The notes below the pieces were generated by a model that was not told where the DNA came from, made no database searches, and was given only the letters and a program-made list of their open reading frames with translations. The position numbers and the translations under genes were made by a program. A stretch of DNA of 64,000 nt from an uncultured Desulfobacterales bacterium (GTDB taxonomy: Bacteria; Desulfobacterota; Desulfobacteria; Desulfobacterales; JAHEIW01), in assembly GCA_947259495.1 (NCBI GenBank), contig CAMYLV010000008.1, positions 1 through 64,000 on the forward strand, given 5' to 3'. Of this stretch, positions 27,717 to 37,504 are shown piece after piece. Each line of letters starts with the position of its first letter. Position 1 is the stretch's first letter.

Positions 27717-28805
27717 ATGGCCCCGAAAAAGAAACGCCCTGAAAATCAGCCTTCAATTCCCACTGCTATTCCGGGGCTGAACCTCAAACATCTGGTCGAC
27801 TATCTACCCTGCTACGTATCCATTCAAGACCGCGACCTCAACCTTCTTTATGTCAACCAAAAATTCAAAAAAGATTTTGGCGACGGCACCGGTAAAAAAT
27901 GTCACGCGGTTTATAAATGCTCAACTGAGATATGCCCGAACTGTCCCGTTCAAAAGACCTTCGAGGACAGACGCGCACATCTTACCGAGGAGAATGTGAC
28001 GCTAACCGGCGGCGGGGTTCATCAAGTTCTCATTCAAACATCGCCCGTTATCGATAAAAACGGTGTGGTCACCGCTGTTATCGAATTGGCCACCAACATC
28101 ACGCAGCTAAAAAAAGATCGCAAGGAACTGGTCACCCTGGGTCAATCCATCGCTCTGTTATCCCACGGCATTAAGAATATACTGGAAGGACTGCAGGGCG
28201 GTGCCTATATCGTTGATGAAGGATTTAAAGACAACGATATCGAACTGGCCCTAAAAGGCTGGAATATCGTCAATAAAAATATTTTCGATATCGCCGATGT
28301 GGTTCAAAATATTTTATATTCATCAAAAGACCGTCCGCTGAAATACGAGCGCATATCGCCCGGACAGCTGGCCCGGGATTCATTGGCCTTGTTCCGCGAA
28401 AAAGCCGCCCGGCTGAATGTAGAGCTTAAACCGCAGATCAATGAAACCGTCCCCGAGGTTCGCCTGGATATCGCCAGCATCCGCCGAATGTTAAACAACC
28501 TCATCTGGAATGCACTGGAAGCATGTCTGAATCACCCCGGGGAAAAGAAACATTTTGTCCGTGTCAAAACAGATTTGCTGGATGATGAACATTTTATTTT
28601 CGAAATCGCAGATAATGGTGTCGGTATGGACCAGGATACCCAGCGCAATATCTATGAAGAGTTTTTTTCAACCAAAGGCAGTTCAGGAACCGGGCTCGGA
28701 TTGGCGGTGGTGGAAAAAGTCGTCAACCGCCACGGCGGGAAGATTGAGGTAACATCGGCGCCGGGAAAAGGCACAACATTTAAACTTATTTTTAAGATAA
28801 AGTGA
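27717..28805 (+). CDS. Soluble PAS-domain sensor histidine kinase
   Basis: A 362-residue cytoplasmic kinase. N-terminal PAS domain (about 22-130) with four clustered cysteines (C62, C68, C73, C76; 'CSTEICPNC'), possibly a metal or redox site. The phospho-acceptor is H150 in 'LLSHGIKNILEG'. ATPase motifs: N-box 'NNLIWNALEAC', 'DNGVGMD', 'GTGLGLAVV', 'GKGTTF'. No transmembrane segment, so the signal is internal. The H-box context 'HGIKNIL-GL-GG-Y-VD' is shared with the receiver-PAS kinase at 41.7-43.2 kb, so the two are paralogous. A receiver gene follows 120 bases downstream and is the probable partner. Confidence 0.88.
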   Translation: MAPKKKRPENQPSIPTAIPGLNLKHLVDYLPCYVSIQDRDLNLLYVNQKFKKDFGDGTGKKCHAVYKCSTEICPNCPVQKTFEDRRAHLTEENVTLTGGGVHQVLIQTSPVIDKNGVVTAVIELATNITQLKKDRKELVTLGQSIALLSHGIKNILEGLQGGAYIVDEGFKDNDIELALKGWNIVNKNIFDIADVVQNILYSSKDRPLKYERISPGQLARDSLALFREKAARLNVELKPQINETVPEVRLDIASIRRMLNNLIWNALEACLNHPGEKKHFVRVKTDLLDDEHFIFEIADNGVGMDQDTQRNIYEEFFSTKGSSGTGLGLAVVEKVVNRHGGKIEVTSAPGKGTTFKLIFKIK

Positions 28806-28927
28806 TCTATATAATTCCTTGACGAAATGATGCATTTAATCGTATATACCCTAGCGTACGACTATAGTATAAAGTCGGCCGGGTTCAATTTCCGGGGCAC
28901 CATCATTATTCGAAAAAGGAGCTGACC

Positions 28928-29404
28928 ATGGGGAAAAACCTCAAAATCGTTCTGGTCGATGACAACACGGACTTCCTTTTTACCATGGAAACCTTTCTTC
29001 AACGAAATGGTTTTGAGGTGCACACGGCTGAAGATGGACAAAAGGGAATCGATATAATCAAAAAGGAGCAACCCGATCTTATTTTGCTGGATATCATGAT
29101 GGAGACCCTGTTCTCCGGTTTTGAAGTCTGCAAGCAAGTCCGATCTGATGATGATCTGAAGGCTATTCCTATCATCGGTATTTCCGCCATGGGTGATGAA
29201 CTGGACATCAACTACAGCCAGTGGCCCGACTATGAGTATTTCCGGCCCGACATGTTTTTAGAAAAACCGGTTGACAAACAGCGACTGCTGCAGCTGATCC
29301 CGGAAGTGATCCAGAAGGCGCACAAACGCATGCGCAGCCCCAAGTGGAAAAAGGAAATGGATAAAGATTGGGCTCAAAAAGCATCTCAAAAGCAGCGGCC
29401 CTGA
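28928..29404 (+). CDS. Single-domain response regulator (CheY-like)
   Basis: Receiver domain with acidic pair D11/D12, phospho-acceptor D55 in 'LILLDIMMETLFSG', and conserved Lys near 114 ('LEKPVDK'). After D55 it has a short insertion ('ETLFSG') compared with the standard MP-x-MDG loop. The C-terminal ~35 residues are basic ('AHKRMRSPKWKKEMDK') and carry no recognisable output domain. AAAGGAG precedes the ATG at 28928. It is probably the partner of the preceding PAS kinase. Confidence 0.88.
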   Translation: MGKNLKIVLVDDNTDFLFTMETFLQRNGFEVHTAEDGQKGIDIIKKEQPDLILLDIMMETLFSGFEVCKQVRSDDDLKAIPIIGISAMGDELDINYSQWPDYEYFRPDMFLEKPVDKQRLLQLIPEVIQKAHKRMRSPKWKKEMDKDWAQKASQKQRP

Positions 29405-29617
29405 TCCATCGGAGGGCCATGAAGCCTTTTTCTCAATTTTTCTCATATTTTCAAGATTTGATCATTTAGAGAAACTTATTTAATTGCACGGCTGATAATA
29501 TCATTCTGAACATCCGCCTTCGTGGTGTTCCGCTTTGCGTTAGGTCTGAGGCACCCGGCTCTTTTTCAAAGTTAGCATCTTTTGTATCAAAATATTTAAA
29601 AAGGATGTCGCCGGATA

Positions 29618-31354
29618 ATGTTCGATTATCTCTTCTACACCTCCCTCGTCGTTTTCCTCCTGGGTTTGATCTATAAGATTTCTACCTGGTTTACGCGGAA
29701 AATCGGCATCCTGGGAAAAGACATAACGACTGCGCAACGCTTGCAGTCGGCAGTCAGAGGCATCGCAGGTGTCATTTTCAGCTCAAAGATCCTTGCACTC
29801 CTCGAGGCTGTGGTGCTGGATGTCCTGCTGCAACGCCGCGTTTTAAAAGAAAGTCTTTCCCGCTGGCTGGCGCACATGCTTATATTTTACGGTTTCATGC
29901 TGCTGCTGCTCATGCATGCCCTGGAATCGGTGGTATCGGAAGCGTTATTCAGCGAGTATTATTCCACTGTAAATCCGTTTTTCTTTCTGCGGGATTTTTT
30001 CGGCGCCATGGTGCTGGCCGGCGTGATCCTGGCCGCGGTTCGCCGATACCTTGCTCAGCCCCGGCGGCTTCGCACCGGCGGCATGGATCATTACGCCATC
30101 ATGATCGTGGCGGTTATTATGCTGTCCGGAATCGCTCTGGAAGGCCTTAAAATCGCCTCCCACAGCGAATTTACACGGATGGTCGAAGATTACGCCGGCC
30201 TGGATGATGAAGATGAAATCAAGGCCCTCGAGACGCTCTGGGTAAAAGAATACGGCACCGTCTCGCCCACCATCGAAGCACCTTTTGACGCCGAGCTGCT
30301 GGAGACCGGCCGTGAGGTTCACGAAAGCAGCTGCATGGACTGCCATGCGGATGCCCCCTGGGCGTTTACCGGTTTTGCCACAGCCAAGCTCATCAAACCG
30401 CTGGCCTTATGGCTGGATGAACGCAACGGCGTCACCCTGTTGTGGTACGTGCATATTATCGCCTGCTTCCTCGGGCTGGGCTATCTGCCCTTCAGCAAGA
30501 TGTTTCACCTGATTGCCACCCCCATCAGCCTGATGACCAGCCGGGTCATGGGTCTGGCCGAATCGCTGCCGGCCAACGTTGTGACGCGCCAGATCATGGA
30601 GCTGGACGCCTGCACCCACTGCGGAAGTTGCAGCCTGAATTGCTCTGCGGCCATGGTGTTTGAGGCCGTCGGCAACGAATACATTCTACCTTCTGAAAAA
30701 ATGACGCTGCTCAAGCGGCTGGCCACCGGCAAGAAAATAGATGATGCGCAGATGCGCGCCATTCAGGAGGGTGTCTACCTGTGCACCAATTGCGACCGCT
30801 GCACGGTGCGCTGCCCGTCCGGTATCCGGTTAAAGGAATTGTGGTACAGCGTGCGTGAAGCGTTATTGGCAGACGGTCCGCCGCTGCCCCTTGTGTTGAG
30901 CCCCTTTTCTTTTGCCAGGGGGTTGATCGTGCAAAAAACGCTTACAGCCGACAGTTACACCGCTCCGGTTGCAAGGGCCCGGCAGGTGGTATCCGGCCAG
31001 TTTGTCAATTTGATGAATCCAGAAACATCCATCCCGCTTAATGCGCAGACAGGCGCAGAAATGCAGCCGACCGCAAAGGATAGCACCTACACCCATTGCT
31101 TCAGCTGTCAGAGCTGCACAACAGTGTGTCCGGTGGTCGCCAACTATGATGACCCCGAGCAGGTGCTCGGACTGCTGCCACATCAAATCATGTGCAGCCT
31201 GGGTCTGGGATTAAGCGAAATGGCCTCCGGTGCCGGCATGATCTGGGATTGTTTGACCTGCTACAAATGCCAGGAAAACTGCCCGCAACAGGTCGAGGTG
31301 TGTGATATTTTATACCGCTTAAAAAATACCGCCGTAGCATCCATCGAGCACTAA
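29618..31354 (+). CDS. Cytochrome b / CxxCH / HdrC-like iron-sulfur fusion protein
   Basis: A 578-residue membrane electron-transfer protein. Domain order: about five transmembrane helices resembling NarI/DsrM-type cytochrome b (5-22, 87-105, 127-145, 157-178, 275-297) with candidate heme His; a single c-type heme motif 'CMDCH' at 239-243 between helices four and five; then four CxxCxxCxxxC clusters in two pairs: C332-342, C389-399, C494-504, C545-555. The last pair is HdrC-like. hdrB and hdrA homologues follow, so this would connect Hdr-like thiol/FeS chemistry to the quinone pool or periplasm. Having both pairs plus CxxCH in one chain is unusual. The distance to hdrB is 230 bases and includes a palindromic tract. 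Confidence 0.85.
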   Translation: MFDYLFYTSLVVFLLGLIYKISTWFTRKIGILGKDITTAQRLQSAVRGIAGVIFSSKILALLEAVVLDVLLQRRVLKESLSRWLAHMLIFYGFMLLLLMHALESVVSEALFSEYYSTVNPFFFLRDFFGAMVLAGVILAAVRRYLAQPRRLRTGGMDHYAIMIVAVIMLSGIALEGLKIASHSEFTRMVEDYAGLDDEDEIKALETLWVKEYGTVSPTIEAPFDAELLETGREVHESSCMDCHADAPWAFTGFATAKLIKPLALWLDERNGVTLLWYVHIIACFLGLGYLPFSKMFHLIATPISLMTSRVMGLAESLPANVVTRQIMELDACTHCGSCSLNCSAAMVFEAVGNEYILPSEKMTLLKRLATGKKIDDAQMRAIQEGVYLCTNCDRCTVRCPSGIRLKELWYSVREALLADGPPLPLVLSPFSFARGLIVQKTLTADSYTAPVARARQVVSGQFVNLMNPETSIPLNAQTGAEMQPTAKDSTYTHCFSCQSCTTVCPVVANYDDPEQVLGLLPHQIMCSLGLGLSEMASGAGMIWDCLTCYKCQENCPQQVEVCDILYRLKNTAVASIEH

Positions 31355-31422
31355 GGCTCGATGGATAGTTATTCGTTATCCGTTATTGGTTAATCGGAAA
31401 AAAGTTTGATTTGTAAAGCTTC

Positions 31423-31509
31423 TTTAATCACGAAAACACGAAATTGGAAAAGCACGAAATTTTCTTCTAACTTTTCGCGTTTTCATTCATTCGTGCTTTC
31501 GCGATTGAA
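31423..31509. repeat. Imperfect palindromic tract, ATCACGAA type
   Basis: Left AATCACGAAAACACGAAATT against right ATTCGTGCTTTCGCGATTGA. It separates the cytochrome b/HdrC gene from hdrB. Confidence 0.65.
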
Positions 31510-31583
31510 TTTTTTTGTAGAATTTCTCTTTATAACGGGAATTCCGCGGTGCTTAAACCGGATCGCTCTGATTAGGAAAAAAT

Positions 31584-32459
31584 ATGAAATTTGCGTTATT
31601 CCATGGCTGCAACATTCCCGCACGCGTTGAGCAATACGCCGATGCCACCGCAGCGGTGTGTGCCCGGCTGGGCATCGAGCTGGTTGAGATGACCGCCTTC
31701 AACTGCTGCGGGTATCCGGCGCGCAACACAGACCATCGTGCCTATGTCCTGTCGGCCGCCAAAAACCTGGCGGTGGCTGAACAGTCCGGCCTGGATATGC
31801 TGGTGATGTGCAAGTGTTGTTACGGCAGCTTAAAAAAAGCGGAATATTTTTTAAACCAGGACCCGGAGTTGACAGCTGACATCAACCACATCCTGGCCCG
31901 GGAAAACCTGGGGTATGGGAATAAGACCCGTGTCAAACATCTGCTGTCGGTCCTTTATCATGATGTGGGCCTTGAGCGTTTAAAGGATGAGATTTCAAAA
32001 GCATACAGCGGCCTTCAAATAGCGGTCAGCTACGGGTGCCATGCCTTGCGGCCCAGCAACGTAACAGCATTTGACGATCCGGTTTCACCGAAAATCTTTG
32101 ATGAACTGGTGGAAACCACCGGCGCCTTCAGTGTGGCGTGGACCCGCAAACTGGATTGCTGCGGTGCGCCTCTGACCGGCATCAATGATCAGCTGGCAAT
32201 GGATATGGCCCAAAAAAAGATTGACAGTGCCCGGGAAGCAGGCGCCCAATTTATCTGCACCGCCTGCCCCTATACCCAGCTTCAGTTCGACGGGGTGCAA
32301 ATGCGGTTGAACGCACAATCGAATGACGGTAAACCTCTGGCGCCCATATTGTATCCGCAGTTGCTGGGATTAAGCATGGGCATCGATGAAAAAACCCTGG
32401 GCATTTCTAAAAATGAAATTGACCTATCCGAAATCACATCATTTCTAATGGCGGAGTAA
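31584..32459 (+). CDS. hdrB: Heterodisulfide reductase subunit B-like protein
   Basis: A 291-residue HdrB homologue with two CCG domains that hold the non-cubane [4Fe-4S] clusters for disulfide reduction. First set: C9, C41/C42 ('NCCGYP'), C76 with C78/C79. Second set: C152 ('SYGCHALRP'), C192/C193 ('DCCGAP'), C225 and C228 ('CTACPY'). In methanogens HdrB reduces CoM-S-S-CoB; in sulfate reducers the substrate is unknown, with thiol/disulfide or DsrC-like proteins proposed. AGGAA lies upstream of the ATG. hdrA begins two bases after the stop. Confidence 0.9.
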   Translation: MKFALFHGCNIPARVEQYADATAAVCARLGIELVEMTAFNCCGYPARNTDHRAYVLSAAKNLAVAEQSGLDMLVMCKCCYGSLKKAEYFLNQDPELTADINHILARENLGYGNKTRVKHLLSVLYHDVGLERLKDEISKAYSGLQIAVSYGCHALRPSNVTAFDDPVSPKIFDELVETTGAFSVAWTRKLDCCGAPLTGINDQLAMDMAQKKIDSAREAGAQFICTACPYTQLQFDGVQMRLNAQSNDGKPLAPILYPQLLGLSMGIDEKTLGISKNEIDLSEITSFLMAE

Positions 32460-32461
32460 TT

Positions 32462-35400
32462 ATGTCGCAAACAGTTACAGGCGCAGTCATGGTGGTAGGC
32501 GGCGGAATTTCCGGCATGCAAGCCGCTTTGGATCTTGCCGATTCCGGTTATTATGTCTACCTGGTGGAAGGCTCGAGCTCCATCGGCGGCATGATGTCGC
32601 AGCTGGACAAAACCTTTCCCACCAATGACTGTGCGATGTGAATTATATCGCCGAAACTGGTCGAGGTCGGCCGGCACATCAACATCGAACTGCTGACGCT
32701 TACCGAAGTGCAGGGCATTAGCGGTGAAGAGGGTAATTTTGAAGTCCAATTAACCCAAAACCCGCGCTATGTCGACATGGACAAGTGTATTGCCTGCAAT
32801 GCCTGTGCGGAAAAATGCCCCAAGAAAGTATCCAATGCCTATGACGGCGGCCTGAGCAAACGCAAGGCGGTTTACGTGCAGTACGCCCAGGCGGTTCCGC
32901 TCAAATACACGATCGATGCCGACACCTGTATTTATTTTCTGAAAGGCAAATGCAAAGCCTGTGAAAAATTTTGCCCCACCGGCGCCATCAACTTCGAAGA
33001 TCAAAAAACGGACATCACCCTGAATGTGGGCGCGGTAGTTTTAGCTACCGGCAGCGAGGCCTTTGATCCGAGCGCTTACGACACCTTCGGCTATGCAACA
33101 TCACCCAACATTGTCACCAGCCTGGAGTTTGAAAGAATTCTGTCGGCCTCCGGACCCTACGGCGGGCACCTGGTGCGGCCTTCGGATAAGACCGAGCCTG
33201 ACAAAATTGCCTGGCTGCAATGCGTGGGGTCCCGGGATACCCACATCGGCGCCCGCGGATACTGTTCGGCCGTCTGCTGCACCTACGCCGTCAAAGAGGC
33301 CATTTTAGCCAAAGAGCACAGCAGCAACGGTTTGGATACGGCCATCTTTTATATCGACATTCGCACCTTCGGCAAAGACTTTGAACGCTACTATAACAAG
33401 GCCAAAGACGAGTTGGGCGTCCGTTTTGTCAAATCGCGCATCACCCATGTCGAACCCATGAACGAAAACGGCAAGCACCTTATTCGTTACGTCGATGCGG
33501 CCGGCCATAGCCGGGCCGAAGAATTTGATATCGTGGTGCTGTCTGTGGGCTTGGGAGCCCATGAAAAGGCCGTTTCCCTGGCTAAAAAGCTGGACGTCGA
33601 TCTGAACGCTTATAATTTTGCCAAATCCGGCGGATTTGATCCGGTTCAGAGCTCGCGACCCGGCATCTATGTTTGCGGCGCCTTCCACGAACCGCAAGAT
33701 ATCCCCACCTCGGTCATCGATGCCAGTGCCGCTGCCGGAAAAGTCGGGACCCGGCTCGCAGATGCCCGCGGGACCCTGACGAAAACCAAAGAGCTGCCTG
33801 AAGAGATCGATATCAAAGGCGAGCCCCCGCGCATCGGTGTTTTTGTCTGCTGCTGCGGCACCAATATCGCCGGATTTGTGGATGTTCCGGCGGTGGTGAA
33901 ATATGCCAAAACTCTGCCGAATGTGGTCTATGCCGAGCAAAATCTGTTTAGCTGCTCGCAGGATACCCAGACCCAGATTTCAGCAACTATCAAAGAGCAC
34001 CGTCTCAACCGGGTTGTAGTGACCGCCTGTACGCCCAAGACCCATGAGCCTCTTTTTCAGGAAACGCTGATTAACGGTGGCTTGAACAAATACCTTTTTG
34101 AGATGGCCAATATTCGAAACCAGTGCTCCTGGGTGCACAAAGACAATATGGACAAGGCCACCGAAAAATCCAAAGACCTGCTGCAAATGGCGGTGGCCAA
34201 AGTGGCACTGCATGAACCCCTGATGGAACCCAGGATGAAAATCAACCAGGCCGCTCTGGTTATCGGCGGTGGTGTGGCCGGTCTGACCGCCGCCAGAACA
34301 TTGGCCGCTCAGGGATATAAAACCGTGGTGGTTGAAAAAGACAAGCAGCTGGGCGGCCAGGCCCGCAACCTGGTTGAAACCTGGCGGGCAGAGCCGGTTG
34401 GTCCGTTTCTGGATGCTTTGATTGCCGACGTCACGGCCGATGAAAACATCGAGATATGGTTAAACGCCAGGGTTGAAAATGTTGAAGGATTTATCGGAAA
34501 TTTTAAAACCACCATCCTGAGCGATGCTGAATGCAAGGTCGTAGAACACGGCGTAACCCTGATTGCTTCAGGTGCCGCAGAGTTTAAATCCGATGATTAT
34601 CTGTACGGCCAGGATCAGCGGGTGCTCACCGGCCTGGAGCTTCAGAAAAAAATTCAGGATGGCGAAGGATTTGATGCCTGCCGCACAGCTGTATTTGTCC
34701 AGTGTGTGGGATCGCGCATCCCCGAGCGTCCCTACTGTTCGAAAGTTTGCTGTACCGGGTCGATTAAAAGCGCCTTGAGCCTCAAAGCCCGAAATCCCGC
34801 CATGGACATTTTTATATTGTACCGGGATCTGCGCGCTTACGGTCTGAGGGAGGATCTTTACCGCGAAGCACGCGAGCAAGGCATCAAATTCATCCGTTAT
34901 GACAACGAAAATGAAATCGGGGTGGGTTCAGCCGAAGATGGCCTGAACATTGCCTTTACGGATCGCGTGCTCAGAAGGCAAATGGCCATCGACAGTGATC
35001 TATTGGTTCTGGCCAGTGCGGTGGTGCCGCAAAAAGCCAACCCCCTGGCGCAGATGTTCAAGGTCTCGCAAAATGATGACGGTTTTTTTGCCGAGGCGCA
35101 CGTCAAGCTGCGGCCCAATGATTTTGCCACCGACGGCGTGTTTGTTTGCGGTCTGGCGCATGCGCCCAAACCCATCGAAGAATCCATTGCCCAGGCGCAG
35201 GCGGCTGCCTCCCGGGCAGTGACGGTTTTATCGGCCCTGGAGATTTCGGCCAGCGGCACGGTGGCCCAGGTGGATCCGAACTGCTGCAGCAGCTGCGGGG
35301 TTTGCGTTTCGATTTGTCCCTATTCAGCGCCGCAATTCATTGAAAACACCGGCAAGGCCGAAATTCAAGCCACACTGTGCAAGGGCTGCGGGCTGTGTGT

Positions 35401-35515
35401 GGCCTCCTGCCGCTCAGGGGCCATTCACCTGAAAGGCTTCGACACCGGTCAGATTATGGCCCAGCTCAAAACGTGCTTGTTTGATCATGCGCCGGCTGAA
35501 TCTACTTTCAGCTGA
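32462..35515 (+). CDS. hdrA: Heterodisulfide reductase subunit A-like selenoprotein
   Basis: A 1017-residue FAD/FeS HdrA homologue whose codon 60 is TGA (32639-32641), read as selenocysteine. Evidence: the frame continues in both directions as good HdrA sequence. Before it: '[19 protein letters not shown]' and 'FPTNDCAM'; after it: '[12 protein letters not shown]'. In HdrA this motif is NDCAMC-x-SPK-LVE, with Cys at the TGA position. Further domains: ferredoxin pairs near 100-175 ('[12 protein letters not shown]', 'CKACEKFCP'), HdrA '[11 protein letters not shown]' near 460, a second FAD fold '[16 protein letters not shown]' near 595, and a C-terminal ferredoxin pair near 940-985. A stem-loop follows the TGA at the expected SECIS distance. 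An ATG at 32708 would give a truncated protein and was rejected. hdrB lies directly upstream. Confidence 0.92.
32651..32670 (+). promoter_or_regulatory. SECIS-like stem-loop of hdrA
   Basis: CCGA ... TCGG closing stem around a GGTC-containing apical loop, starting ten bases after the TGA at 32639-32641. Position and loop resemble bacterial SECIS elements, which recruit SelB. Pairing was judged by eye. Confidence 0.6.
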
Positions 35516-35550
35516 TTACACCTTTAGGCGGGTGTCTTCTTCTTTCATTT

Positions 35551-35711
35551 TGGTTTCAGGTGTCAGTTTTCAGAAGACAGCGGTCAGACGACAGAAGACA
35601 GATGGAAAAATTGGAAGATGAAGCGACCTCTCTGTCCTCTGTTTGCTGTTATCTGTCATCTGTTTGCTGACACCTGACACCAATAATATGTAACTCGAAA
35701 CCTGAAACCTT
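35551..35711. repeat. CAGACGACAG-type palindromic tract, copy 2
   Basis: Contains GTCAGACGACAGAAGACAGA in a 22-base block (35582-35603) identical to one at 48573-48594, and mirrored words CTCTGTCCTCTG and ATCTGTCATCTG. It separates hdrA from the FrhB-like gene. Confidence 0.7.
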
Positions 35712-35753
35712 AGTAAAAAGCAGATAGTCAAACAAATTTGAACAGGTGAACGA

Positions 35754-36875
35754 ATGAAAACCTTTACCAACTTAATTGAAGATGTGCAAAAACCGGGGCT
35801 TTGTCATCGCTGCGGCGGGTGCGTGACTTTCTGCACGGCCATTAACTACGGCGCCCTGGAGCTGGATGGCGAAGGCAAGCCCCGCTATGCCGATGAAGCC
35901 AAATGCATCGAGTGCGGCCTGTGCCATACCATCTGTCCCGAAATCGACGAGCTGGATGCGGAAACCCGCAAAAGTTCGGGCTGGACACCGCCCATCGGGC
36001 GGGTTATTGAAACCAGCATTGCCCGGGCCACGGATCCCAATATCCGTAAAAAAGCCACCGACGGCGGCGTGGTGACCGCCCTGCTGGTGCACCTTTTTAA
36101 ACGCGGCCGTATTGACGGCGCCATTGTCACCAAACCGGCCGGCCCGTTTCAACGTCTGCCGTTTCTGGCTGAATCAGAAAAAGACATTCTCGACGCCGCC
36201 GGCTTTTCCTTTGACACCTCGCACGGCATGACCAGCTTCAGCGATTACTATTTAACCTATTCACAGATCAAAGAATTTGATCCCCTGATCAAAAAAGGAT
36301 TGCAGCGCGTGGCCTTTGTGGGCACCCCCTGTCAAATCAAGGCGGTCCGCAGAATGCAAGCCCTGGGCATCATCCCCTCTGATTCAATTAAATTCTGCCT
36401 GGGGCTGTTTTGCTCGGGAAATTTTGTGTTCGGCAAAAAAGAGCAGGATAAAATCGGCCAGATCGGCGGATTTAAATTTAAAGACGTTAAAAAGATAAAC
36501 ATCAAAGAGGAGCTGATCGTCCATCTGAAAGGCGGGGAAGAAAAAACCATGATGCTCGATGAACTCGAGTTCATGAAACGCTTCGCATGCTACTTCTGCC
36601 CGGATTATTCGGCCGAGTACGCCGACATTTCCTTTGGCGGCATCGGCTCCGAGGAGGGCTGGACCACCGTTATTACCCGCACACCCGTCGGCCGGGCGAT
36701 CTTTGCCGACGCCAGACCTAAAGCCATCGAGGAAAACCGCACCGAAAACTTTTCCAAAATGACGTCCCGGGCGCTTAAAAAGGTGCAGACCTGGTCGGCC
36801 CGTAAAAAAGACGTGGCCGCTCAAAACCGCAAAGTGCTGGACCGCAAATTCCCCGGCATCAAGAAGGATTCTTAA
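35754..36875 (+). CDS. FrhB/FdhB-like iron-sulfur flavoprotein
   Basis: Coenzyme F420 hydrogenase/dehydrogenase beta-subunit family, 373 aa. Two [4Fe-4S] ferredoxin motifs at C17/C20/C23/C27 and C51/C54/C57/C61, then the FrhB N- and C-domains with 'ATDGGVVTALLVHL', 'VAFVGTPCQIKAVRRM' and 'RFACYFCPDYSAEYADISFGG'. Family members hold FAD and pass electrons between ferredoxin/FeS partners and F420, formate dehydrogenase or unknown acceptors. Downstream of hdrA it may be an electron-input or output subunit of the same module. AGGTGA precedes the ATG. It is 240 bases from hdrA because of the repeat tract. Confidence 0.88.
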   Translation: MKTFTNLIEDVQKPGLCHRCGGCVTFCTAINYGALELDGEGKPRYADEAKCIECGLCHTICPEIDELDAETRKSSGWTPPIGRVIETSIARATDPNIRKKATDGGVVTALLVHLFKRGRIDGAIVTKPAGPFQRLPFLAESEKDILDAAGFSFDTSHGMTSFSDYYLTYSQIKEFDPLIKKGLQRVAFVGTPCQIKAVRRMQALGIIPSDSIKFCLGLFCSGNFVFGKKEQDKIGQIGGFKFKDVKKINIKEELIVHLKGGEEKTMMLDELEFMKRFACYFCPDYSAEYADISFGGIGSEEGWTTVITRTPVGRAIFADARPKAIEENRTENFSKMTSRALKKVQTWSARKKDVAAQNRKVLDRKFPGIKKDS

Positions 36876-37041
36876 TTTTTATCCATCCGGTTAACCGTAT
36901 TTCAATGATAATAAACACATAGCCGGCTTGAAAACCGCCCTATCGTTCATAACTTAAGGGTTATTGATAGATCCCTTCCACAAAGAATATCCGGCATGCA
37001 GTTTGCTCTACTATAAGCAATAAATACTAACAAGGTGAAAA

Positions 37042-37500
37042 ATGTCGACAGAGCGCGGCATCGTTGAAAAAGTCGAGCCGGGATGGGCCTGGGTAAAAAC
37101 CAAACGCTCCAGCGCCTGTTCCAGCTGCGGCAGCCGTCATCATTGCCTGACCCAGGGCAGTGACCAGATGGTGGTCAAGGCGCAAAATACGGCTAAGGCC
37201 AAAAAGGGCGATGAAGTTGAGCTGCATTTGAGCACCAAGGCAAAACTCAAAGGCACCGCGATTATGTATCTAATTCCTGTTTTGGGAATTATGGTCGGTG
37301 CTTTTTCAGCCAATCCACTTTCAAAAGCTCTCGGCTTGAATCCATCACTGGGAATGGCCGTGTTTACGTTAACCGGACTGGTTTCAGCCGTTTTTCTGAT
37401 GCGCCATCTGGCAAACCGCATGGATTCCAAACAGGCGCTGACGCCACTGGTAAAACGGGTGGTCTTCAGCGCCCGATCAACGCCAAGCAAGAGGATTTAA
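37042..37500 (+). CDS. rseC: RseC/SoxR-reducing-system family membrane protein
   Basis: A 152-residue protein of the RseC/MucC family. It opens 'GIVEKVEPGWAWVKTKRSSAC', followed by Cys cluster C26, C29, C35 ('CSSCGSRHHC'), then two transmembrane helices (about 72-90 and 105-122) and a basic tail. In other bacteria RseC homologues act with Rnf/Rsx in reducing SoxR or in sigma-E control, and elsewhere occur with ApbE/Rnf genes; here it is next to a multicopper oxidase with a four-base gap. AAGGTGA lies upstream of the ATG. Confidence 0.8.
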   Translation: MSTERGIVEKVEPGWAWVKTKRSSACSSCGSRHHCLTQGSDQMVVKAQNTAKAKKGDEVELHLSTKAKLKGTAIMYLIPVLGIMVGAFSANPLSKALGLNPSLGMAVFTLTGLVSAVFLMRHLANRMDSKQALTPLVKRVVFSARSTPSKRI

Positions 37501-37504
37501 AAAT

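Noticed and set aside
32708-35515. ATG at 32708 as the start of a 935-residue HdrA
   Set aside because: The upstream 82 codons are good HdrA sequence interrupted only by TGA at the conserved Cys position; Sec readthrough explains it better than a truncated gene.
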